Shown here piece by piece: positions 56,810 through 64,000 of a stretch of DNA of 64,000 nt. Source of the stretch: Limnanthes douglasii subsp. nivea. Lineage: Eukaryota; Streptophyta; Magnoliopsida; Brassicales; Limnanthaceae. The notes below the pieces were generated by a model, which was not told where the DNA came from, searched no databases, and saw nothing but the letters and a program-made list of their open reading frames with translations. Position numbers and translations under genes: made by a program. Where the stretch lies: contig JAUPFV010000001.1 in NCBI GenBank assembly GCA_036936605.1, positions 114,150,771 through 114,214,770 on the forward strand. The letters run 5' to 3'. Every line of letters begins with the position of its first letter. Within the stretch, counting starts at the first letter, position 1.

Positions 56810-57577
56810 TTAAGACTGAGCCCTTGAAGATGGCTCAGCCTCACTTATCTTCTTCTTCCCCTTGGGATCGTCTTTCTCTTCGGGAGGGCGCTCCCCGGTA
56901 TTTTCTTCTTCTTCGTCAGAGGAGGAAGCACTGGAATAATCATGCAAGTCTCCATCAGCCATGGTGTGGAAGGGAAGGCCTTCGTACTCTACGTGAAGCC
57001 ATAAATCTCCCAGGTTTCTCTTCGAGAACTTCTCATGGAACAGTAGAACCATGTCCGACTTCACCTTGGCATACATTTGCTCTTGAGTGTCTATTACGTT
57101 GTTGGCATAAGTATCGATCTTGGCCTGGATTTTGGCCTCCTGCTCCCTTAGCAGATCAGCTTTCTCCTCTGCAGCCTTGGACACTGTGTTCTCAAGCGCA
57201 ATCTTGTCATTTGTTAAATTGTGGATGACTTGATCCTTGGCCTTCCCCTCCTATTTTGAAGAGGTGAGATCTTTCTCTACTCCGGACAACTTCTCCCGGA
57301 GCTCCCTGATGGTATCTTCTAGAGTAGCAACTTTTGTGGTCCACCCCTCTTGGTTCTTTTTCATCTCCTCGTTTTCCCCCTTTAGAATGTCAGCATGTTG
57401 AGTGGCAGTGAGAAGGTCATCGGACAGTCTCTCTTTGTCAGACTTGAGATCTTTGATAGTATCTGCCTGACTTCGAACTTGCTTCTCCAACACAAGCACC
57501 GGCAGAACACTACTTAATATAGAGTGAGCTAAAATATCCCTTTCACTTGAAACAGTAAAAGTATCACCATTAAAAGT

Positions 57578-59533
57578 TGATAAGTGCATTTCATATCACT
57601 TATTACGCTTCCATTATTCTTAAAATCATCATCGGCTCTCAAGTATTCGTTGAGTTTTAACGTGTTTTTCCAGTATTATTAAAGTCGCTTGTGTCGCGGG
57701 TAAATTGTGATAATATTAATAAATTTGGGTTGAAATTGAAGAAACTGAAAAATTAATGTATTTAGAAATTTTTTGGAACAGTTGAAAAGAAAAGAAAATA
57801 TATTAATGCTAAAAATATATTATGACAGTGATTTTCCAAAAAAAGCTTGAAAAATATATTAATGTTGAAAAAAAAGGAAAATATATTTTTTAAGATATTG
57901 TTTAAAATATTAAATTAAGAAGAAAATATTAAAGCGAAGCATAAAAGGAAATTAGTGCTGAATTAAGAAAAGAATATTAGATTAATCCGAATATTTTATT
58001 TAGCTATATTGTTTAAAATATTATTTTATTTAACATAAATATTTACGTTACGTAATTTAATTGTTTTTAGGGTTTCGGCAGAATATCTATATAAAGAGAC
58101 GTAAAGGAGAAAGAAGGTGTGTCGTTTTGGTTTCTTGTCTTACGGCAAAATACAAATAAAAGAGAATAGAAAAAAGAAAGAAGAAAAAATCGAATGGCCT
58201 AGTGACTCTATTACTCTATTACGACAGACTCGAATACCATATACAATTGCCTGTTCGAAAATCAATTGGTGTCAGACTCGAAAAGCAAAGCCAATTGGTG
58301 TAAGCAAAACGTGTCAGACTCGAAAAGCAAAGCAGATGTTTTTTTAATTCATTTTTCTTTTCTTTACTTCTTTTCATTTTGTTTCATGGTTGAAAACTGG
58401 TCATTTACGTTAAGCTTTTTAATAGAGTTGTAGGTATAATTTACATACAAAGATCATACATCTGCGTTGCACAGATGAACCAAAATATCTATTATTAATT
58501 AATTAATGGGAATTAAAGTTCAGTATCTATTTTTATACAGAGTATAACACTTACTAATATATAAAAATAAGCGACGACGATTTGATTTTGAGTTTCTTTT
58601 TCGGTTTAATATTTTCTAAACTCTTCTTAGTTTATTTTTATTCTTATTTATATTCATCAAGCTATGTTTAATATTTTCTAAACTCTTCTTCGTTTATTTT
58701 TATTTTTATTTATATTCATCAAGCTATGTTAATTTTTAAGACCATGATGAAGATTTGTTCGATTATGAACTAATCGTTGTCATGGAACCTTAGCAGATTT
58801 GTTTGAATAATATTTAGGGTTTATTGCTTAATTGATTTTTTGTGAGATATGTTTATCGGTTACCTAGTATGGCTGTGTTTTTTTTGTTAGATGATTTTCC
58901 CTTAGCTCAAATTTACCGCGAACATCTAGATTTTTTATCTTTAATGAATGCGAAAGTATAATTAAGGGTTAGAACTTGCCATGCTAGCATAGGATCTTGA
59001 ATGATTCATATTTGTATTGTTCATGATTCGTAATATGTCATTAACCATATCATATTACCCTATGTAATCGAAATAGATAACTTGTGCTTAAAACCAATTG
59101 TACCTCAATTCATATAGACATATAGGATTGTCATGCATGCGGTGTCTGCTTAACTGCTATTTCTTTTGTGGTTGATTAAGTGGTTTGGTTTACGTGTATT
59201 GAAAGGTAGCGTATTATGATTTTGTGTTATCTGATTAGTAATCGTAGTTATCTTACATATTGATTAAGTATATTAATACTCTAAGTAAAATAAACAATGA
59301 AGTTAGGGTTCCATGTTTTCTCTCGTATAAGTAAAACTCATTAGATATTCTCGTACTTGATTTGTTTAGTTACATTCATACTTTATTACTCGTTCAAGCA
59401 TTAGTTTAATAATCATACGCTGTTGCATAAGTGAATTCTTGTCTTATACACCTAGTCTTCGTGGGAACGATCTTTCTAACTTATTACTTGCTACGATTTG
59501 ATCGCGTATACTTGCGTGAGAAAAGGACTAACA
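57578..59533. mobile_element. solo LTR inserted in the element B antisense gene
   Basis: 1956 bp starting TGATAAGTGCATTTCATATC and ending GAGAAAAGGACTAACA, flanked by the perfect 5-bp duplication AAAGT (57573-57577, 59534-59538). Excising it with one AAAGT rejoins the antisense frame exactly. It has an 'atctatataaagagacg' TATA-like region (58085-58100) and no internal gag-pol. The end 'cttcgtgggaacgatc...cgtatacttgcgtgag' resembles the 3' ends of large plant Ty3-gypsy LTRs (lineage not settled). Internal duplications lie at 58265-58335 and 58608-58735. Confidence 0.9.
58608..58735. repeat. about 62-bp tandem duplication inside the solo LTR
   Basis: 'aatattttctaaactcttctt(a/c)gtttatttttatt' through 'catcaagctatgtt' occurs twice in tandem. 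Confidence 0.9.
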
Positions 59534-60636
59534 AAAGTAACGGTGTTCGAAGTACTCGGAGGGAGGTAAGGCCCAACAAAATCGTCTCTAGGGAGGTTGG
59601 CAAAGTAATCACCCAGTCCGTCAAGCCCGGTGATGTCAACCCCATTAATGATAAGGTCTCCTCCTCCAACCTCATCGGTTCGAAAATCACCAGGGATCTC
59701 ATCTGCCTGTGTTGGGTCAGTAGGATCTACAGAGGGGAGAGGCTCTGGAGGCCGGAAAGAAAGTTCATCACCCCTAGAAGTCTTTTTCTTCTTAGCCTCT
59801 CTATCCTTGCTCTCTGCTCCCCGTTTTCGGTCTCTTTTGGGAGCTTTCGGGGGCTTAGGGGATCGAGCATCTTCCTTAACACTCTCCTGCTCTACCACTT
59901 CTAAAAGAGCAGCATCAATCTGGCTTGGGGCTGGCCCCTCGGGATTTGTTGGAACAGCTTCCTCCACTTCGGCAGGATTAGCTTCACCTACCACCTTCTT
60001 GCCCTTATTCTTCTTGCCTTTCATCTTACTCAGGGCCTTGGCCTGTCCTGGCAAGTAAAGTGACCCGTCCGGTTCGTGTGTTCTCTTCAGGACTACATCC
60101 GGAGGGGGTGGGGTAGCGAGTTCTTCCCAGGTCAGGTCCATTCGGCCAGTAGTGTTCCAGAGGTGAGATCTAGCTAAGTTGCCTCCTGTGAAAGCATCGT
60201 GAAACCGGTTTCTCCACTTTTCAGCAGCCCAAGTGTTAATCTTGGTGCAAGTGGTCTGCCCGGACTTTAGGTAGTCATTGAAGTCTTTGGGCAGTTCTGA
60301 TAAGAAGAAAAGACAAGATCAGTTAGCTTAAGCAGATTCGATAAAACATTATTAATAATATAAAGTAGGAGCCTTACGATCACTTCTCCATCTGCTGGTG
60401 AAGAGGCTTGGATTGACTCCGGATTTGATTTTCCTCCCGTTCTCCCAAGCACCACTTACGAACAGGTATTGAGTCCTCCAGTTTCTCTCCGACTCAAGCA
60501 GGTCATCCACTGCTTTGTAGTTATCCCCCATATTGAAGTGATAAAAGAGGATATGAGGATTCCTACAGAGACCGGCCACAGCAGCAAATTCCTCCATTGG
60601 TAGAGGAATCCCGGAGAGCCTGGAGGCCATGATGCT

Positions 60637-61119
60637 TGATGAGTCCGAATTCGAAGAGCTCCCCGGAAGGGTAGTCCCAAGTAAATCACCCCGTAAATTC
60701 GGACAGACTCCATGACTTCAATTCGAACAGCACTAATTGAACCGGACAGATGATCTTGAACACTGCCAACATAAGGCAGTTCGAACTATGACTAAAGTAC
60801 TAAAAAACCTAATCACTGTCTGACTAAGCTACCTGCACTTCTGCTTAAAACTCTTGGGTCTTTAAACATGACCTGGGTCCATTAAACTTGACCCGAAAGC
60901 CCATAAGGGCCCAAATATCATACTATAAATGCCCAACCACCAGCATTAACTATGGGTAAGAAAAATTAACTGCTGCCAGGCTGCTTAATTCTCTCTCCAC
61001 CCTTAAAACACTTTGAAACACCTTTAAACACTACCACACCACCGTGAAACACCCTTACACCGCCCTAAAACTCCACTTGAAATTACCAGCCTACCCTCAG
61101 GCTACTTTTATCCACACCA
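60637..61119 (+). repeat. 5' LTR of element C
   Basis: TGATGAGTCCGAATTCG...TCCACACCA, 483 bp; the TATA-like ACTATAAATG is at about 60935. Longer than the LTRs of A (380) and B (407), mainly through insertions near the start and after 'taattctctc'. Confidence 0.88.
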
Positions 61120-61122
61120 AAT

Positions 61123-61140
61123 TGGCGACCACAGTGTGAG
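61123..61140 (+). other. primer-binding site of element C
   Basis: TGGCGACCACAGTGTGAG, one substitution from the site of B at the far end of the primer match. Confidence 0.75.
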
Positions 61141-61192
61141 GCGACGGTGCCCGAATCAAACATTCAAAACCAAGTAAGGGAATTCTGTCCGA

Positions 61193-63532
61193 ATGAATCC
61201 GGATAATCCAGAGCTTCCACCAGCTTTGCTCGAAGTGGTGGAAGAGAACGATGAATATACTGTCCAGGAGCGTGACAGGTTGAGGGTTGAAATAGAAGCT
61301 CTGAGGGCTGAAAAGGCCAAGATGGGCATGAAGGAGAAATCCAAAGCATCAGTTGCTCATCGTTCTGATAACCCTCGAGAGCATGAGGCTTCGAAGACTC
61401 ATGTGAGCACTAAAAAGACACATGCCAGTTCTAAAAAGTCTCACCGGTCCAAGCCTGTGGAGAGTTCTGACTCAAGTTCAGAATCTTCGGACAGCTCTTC
61501 GGACAGTGAGGGAAATGAAAAGTCCTTGTCCTCCAGCAGTGACGAGGGGCGAACCAGGAAAAAACAAAAGCAAGTTAAAAAGTATTCTAGAAAAAGAGAT
61601 CGCCATGGAAGAATGAAAAGACATATTGGAAAAGGCTCATCTCACCGGAGGCATGTAGACCGGATGCTGATGGATCCTTTTGCCTTCCATGATGAGCCAG
61701 GTATCTTTGCAACTCCTAATGATGATACCGTGTTCAGTCGTGGAAGGAATTGGAGGCAGTCTCCACTGTCTTCTAAAATCCTGTCCGGAAACCTCCCCAA
61801 GAGGTTTGATAGCACCAAGATGGAGAAGTACGATGGCAGTACTGATCCAGACAATCATCTGGAGCAATTCAAGAACTTCATGATGAACTTTGATGATGAT
61901 GATAAACTACTCTGCAGGGCATTCTCCCAGTCCTTTACGGGGAGTGCTCTGAAGTGGTACAACAGCCTTCCTCAGGGTTGTATCAGAGACTTTGATACCT
62001 TTTGGGTGGCCTTTCGAAGGCAATTTGTGGGGAGTAAGGAGCTCAAGGGCAATGGAGATACCATAATCCATTGTGCCCAAGAGCCAAATGAATCGTTGAA
62101 AGAATACATAAGTCGTTTTGTGAACACAAAGAATGGGCTGGCTGATTGCTTTGAACAAGTGGCAATAGCATCCCTGAGACAAGGTTTGAACCCGGGCAAC
62201 CTGGCCGATTCAGTAACAAGGAAGAAAGCCATAACCTGGGGTGGATTGCTAAATCAAGTTGGCAAGCAAATAAATGTCGATGAAACTAAAAAGACCAGGG
62301 TGCACAGGCAGGTGAGATCCACCCCGGTGACACCAACTCCCAATCAAAACCAGTCCGGAAACAAAGCTAGAGAGACCGGACAGGGGCATGGAAGAGGAAA
62401 AGCTCAGTCTCAACCAGCTGCTCCTGCACAAAGTCAGCAGTCTAGAAACAAAAGGGGGCCGTGGGTCCAACCGGAGTGGTTTGCAGAGCTCAAAGAAAGT
62501 GTGGCAACCATTTTCGAAAAAACTAAAGATGAAGTACACTACCGGAGACCTGCAACCTTGCAGTCTCCCAGAGAACATCGAAACAGTTCTTTTTGTCAAT
62601 ATCACAATGATATTGGCCATACTACTGATGATTGCATAGCCTTAAAACAAGAGGTTCAGAACCTGATTGAAAGAGGGAAATTGGGTGCATACGTTAAGAG
62701 AAGAGGAGGCAACAGGCCTGATAACACTCACCGGGCTGCTCCGGTTAATGCTGCCCCAGAAGGGGCTATGGTGATCATTGAAAGGTTTGATGTGGAATCT
62801 GAATATTTGGATCCTGATCCAACAAGGAACAGAGTGGGTGCAATAGAAGAGCGTTCCAGGACGGTCTCTGGGCTCATTAAATTCTTTGAGTCCTTGACAA
62901 TTTTCGGAGGGGACACTGTAACGGCTCCTACCACTTCATCAAGAAAAAGGCATGTTCATAATTTGGCTACCCAACTAGAAGGGGGCATGACCTCTTATCA
63001 ATCGTCAAGTTTATTCCCATTCATTGTCTTTGATGGGGATGATTTGAGAGACATTGCTGGCCCACATGAAGATGCTGTTGTCATAGGAGCATCGATAGGG
63101 GGCAATGAGATAAGGCGAATCGTGGTAGATACTGGGAGCTCTGCCAATATTCTCTTCCTAGATACCTACAAGAAAATGAAAAATCCAGCTGTGATTCAAA
63201 AGTCAGACAGATCGATCGTAGGCTTTACGGGCAGCTCAGCGGATGTAATCGGTGAGTTCGAAGAAGAAGTATTATTGGGTAGAGGCCCTTTCAAGAAAAC
63301 GGTCAGAATACTTTTCATTGTGGTGGACTGTCCCACTTGTTACAATGCTATTCTAGGGAGATCTTGGCTCTCTAGGATGCATGCAGTGGCCTCAACAGTC
63401 CATCAGTGCCTAAAATACGCTATTCAGGGGCAGGTTGGGGTTGTCCGGAGCAGTCAAAAAGTTGCAAAAGAATGCTATGCCACTGCCTTGGCTCCACGAA
63501 CGCTGGGGGCAGTCCGTATAAATGACCAATAG
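61193..63532 (+). CDS. element C Gag-protease polyprotein
   Basis: An intact 779-codon frame from ATG 61193; the start is chosen because it aligns with the Met of B (MNPD.PE.PPALLEVV). Residues 15-45 form a coiled coil (ERDRLRVEIEALRAEKAKMG); 70-125 are Ser/Asp-rich; 125-155 are basic (KKQKQVKKYSRKRDRHG). The retrotransposon Gag core lies at about 184-366 (RNWRQSPLSSKIL, QSFTGSALKWYNSLPQGC). A C-x2-H-x4-H-x4-C zinc motif is at 468-481 (CQYHNDIGHTTDDC). The aspartic protease has VDTGSSANILFL, with Asp at 646. Gag forms the cytoplasmic particle; the protease matures it. It ends at the conserved TAG (63530-63532), after which the same frame continues into RT. Confidence 0.95.
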   Translation: MNPDNPELPPALLEVVEENDEYTVQERDRLRVEIEALRAEKAKMGMKEKSKASVAHRSDNPREHEASKTHVSTKKTHASSKKSHRSKPVESSDSSSESSDSSSDSEGNEKSLSSSSDEGRTRKKQKQVKKYSRKRDRHGRMKRHIGKGSSHRRHVDRMLMDPFAFHDEPGIFATPNDDTVFSRGRNWRQSPLSSKILSGNLPKRFDSTKMEKYDGSTDPDNHLEQFKNFMMNFDDDDKLLCRAFSQSFTGSALKWYNSLPQGCIRDFDTFWVAFRRQFVGSKELKGNGDTIIHCAQEPNESLKEYISRFVNTKNGLADCFEQVAIASLRQGLNPGNLADSVTRKKAITWGGLLNQVGKQINVDETKKTRVHRQVRSTPVTPTPNQNQSGNKARETGQGHGRGKAQSQPAAPAQSQQSRNKRGPWVQPEWFAELKESVATIFEKTKDEVHYRRPATLQSPREHRNSSFCQYHNDIGHTTDDCIALKQEVQNLIERGKLGAYVKRRGGNRPDNTHRAAPVNAAPEGAMVIIERFDVESEYLDPDPTRNRVGAIEERSRTVSGLIKFFESLTIFGGDTVTAPTTSSRKRHVHNLATQLEGGMTSYQSSSLFPFIVFDGDDLRDIAGPHEDAVVIGASIGGNEIRRIVVDTGSSANILFLDTYKKMKNPAVIQKSDRSIVGFTGSSADVIGEFEEEVLLGRGPFKKTVRILFIVVDCPTCYNAILGRSWLSRMHAVASTVHQCLKYAIQGQVGVVRSSQKVAKECYATALAPRTLGAVRINDQ

Positions 63533-63580
63533 CAGTTTGAGGGCCTTTCTGGGGGTGAGGGTGAAATTGATGACCCCAGA
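63530..63580 (+). promoter_or_regulatory. candidate stop-codon readthrough site (C)
   Basis: CAA-TAG-CAG-TTT (TAG 63530-63532), close to the tobamovirus readthrough context CAA-UAG-CAR-YYA. A possible stem lies 15 nt downstream: TCTGGGG (63548-63554) pairs with CCCCAGA (63574-63580), with a 19-nt loop. The frame is open on both sides. The same UAG occurs in A and B. Readthrough would make Gag-Pol in small amounts. A small spliced intron removing the UAG is the alternative. Confidence 0.55.
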
Positions 63581-64000
63581 GAGACCCCCGGAGTGTTGAT
63601 CCCAGTTGAGGAGGTTGAGACACACTGCTTGGAAGAAGGGAAGTTTGTCAAGATAGGGTCCAAAATGCCACAAGTGTTGAAAGAAGAGATGTTAAAATTC
63701 TTAAAAGACCATCAGCATGTCTTTGCTTGGTGCAATGCTGATGTTACTGGAGTTCCATCAGAAGTGATTTCCCATCACATGTCTGTCCGGAGAGACGTAG
63801 CACCAGTGGTGCAAAAGAGGAGAGCTTTCTCAAAAGAAAAGGCTGATGTCATTGTACAAGAGGTTGACAGACTAACAAAGATGGGGCACATTAAAGAATC
63901 TCAGTATCCTTTGTGGACTGCCAATCCAGTCTTGGTAAAAAAGAAAAACGGTAAATGGCGAATGTGCATTGACTTCACAGATCTCAATCGAGCTTGCCCA
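63533..64000 (+). CDS. element C pol N-terminus and start of RT (partial)
   Basis: An open frame directly after the UAG with no in-frame stop to the window end (156 codons). It starts QFEGLSGGEGEIDDPRETPG, then VFAWCNADVTGVPSEVI, APVVQKRRAFSKEKADVIVQ, MGHIKESQYPLWTANPVLV and KKKNGKWRMCIDFTDLNRAC, the RT fingers. The catalytic YxDD, both RNase H domains and integrase would follow outside the window by analogy with B. There is no Met near the start; the first (64 nt after the stop in B) is in a poor position for independent initiation, which favours readthrough or splicing. Confidence 0.92.

Larger units (their letters stand above)
50259..60636 (+). mobile_element. Tat/Retand-type Ty3-gypsy element B (interrupted)
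   Basis: Starts with a 407-bp LTR (50259-50665) and a tRNA-Arg-type PBS, followed by gag-protease, a conserved UAG, RT-RNaseH-aRNaseH, integrase and the convergent antisense gene. It is interrupted by a 1956-bp solo LTR (57578-59533) and cut at 60636 by element C, so its 3' LTR lies beyond the window if it survives. No polypurine tract precedes 60637, and the LTR there is only about three-quarters similar to B's LTR by eye, so that LTR belongs to C. Confidence 0.9.
56810..60636 (-). pseudogene. element B antisense gene, interrupted
   Basis: Exon 1 (60378-60630 visible, cut by C) has MASRLSGIPLPMEEFAAVAG, YKAVDDLLESERNW and FVSGAWENGRKIK. An 81-nt intron follows (60297-60377, C|GTAAGG...TTATCAG|A). 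Exon 2 continues in frame: WNTTGRMDLTWEEL, a Lys-rich linker with KMKGKKNKGKK and RKRGAESKDREAKKKK (NLS-like), DDFVGPYLPPSTSNTV, then the solo LTR. After it the same frame resumes with TFNGDTFTVSSERDI, coiled coil, and KSDMVLLFHEKFSKRNLGDL with an acidic tail. Apart from the LTR and truncation by C, a single stop (TAG near 57252) is seen in about 590 codons. That suggests selection kept it coding until recently. Function unknown. Confidence 0.8.
60637..64000 (+). mobile_element. Tat/Retand-type Ty3-gypsy element C (5' part, intact frames)
   Basis: Begins with a 483-bp LTR (60637-61119) and PBS, then an unbroken 779-codon gag-protease frame, the conserved UAG, and an open pol frame to the window end. 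It is inserted into the antisense gene of B, so it is younger than B. The 5-bp duplication would be ATGCT (60632-60636) if the far end, outside the window, matches. It is the least damaged copy here. Confidence 0.9.

Noticed and set aside
58117..58347. 76-codon plus-strand frame in the solo LTR
   Set aside because: Lies in LTR leader sequence, contains a duplicated 'gtcagactcgaaaagcaaag' unit and has no family motif.
60637..61119. This LTR as the 3' LTR of element B
   Set aside because: No polypurine tract before it, too different from B's 5' LTR, B's antisense gene is cut mid-frame, and a PBS plus gag follow directly.

Overview
This window looks like a gene-poor, repeat-dense stretch of an angiosperm (probably eudicot) nuclear genome. 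The reasons are plant-type LTR retrotransposons of the Ty3/gypsy Tat/Ogre-Retand lineage, Stowaway, hAT and Mutator-like DNA transposons, an endogenous caulimovirid, L1-type LINEs, and pieces of plant genes (F2KP, a P2B Ca2+-ATPase, a PHO2/UBC24-type E2, a PPR protein). I found no intact single-copy host gene.

Layout. 1-2.4 kb: AT-rich, weak short repeats. 2.4-5.2 kb: decayed L1-type LINE, minus strand. 5.2-9.75 kb: non-coding, with (AG)n and (TA)n tracts, a promoter-like patch and one possible exon. 9.75-12.9 kb: minus-strand relic of a Tat-type antisense gene, with its own TATA box but no recognisable gag-pol. 13.7-16.3 kb: a hAT-like end, a Stowaway MITE, and a 1.37-kb non-autonomous MULE with a perfect 9-bp target duplication and an internal higher-order tandem repeat. 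16.4-17.8 kb: 5'-truncated LINE. 18.1-24.6 kb: decayed endogenous pararetrovirus bounded by 81-bp direct repeats. 24.8-35.1 kb: complete but dead Tat element A (LTRs, tRNA-Arg-type PBS, PPT, TSD CTAAT) with a hAT element inserted in its reverse transcriptase. 35.1-36.5 kb: AT-rich tandem repeat. 36.5-44.4 kb: degenerate MULE with an Ulp1-like gene (plus) and a SWIM-domain transposase (minus). 44.4-49.2 kb: a mosaic of intron-free plant gene pieces, all on the minus strand, between two diverged direct repeats of about 0.3 kb. 50.3-60.6 kb: Tat element B, with a solo LTR inside its antisense gene. 60.6-64 kb: Tat element C, inserted into B, with open gag-protease and pol frames running off the window.

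How parts work together. In A, B and C one frame encodes Gag and protease, then a single in-frame UAG, then RT, two RNase H domains (Ty3-type and archaeal-type) and integrase. The UAG is at the same place in all three and is followed by CAR-UU(A/U), similar to the tobamovirus readthrough context. A and B also carry a convergent minus-strand gene between integrase and the 3' end, with a short intron and, in A, a TATA box. Insertion order can be read: B came first, then the solo LTR and C landed in it. The MULE landed in the left repeat of the gene-fragment mosaic.
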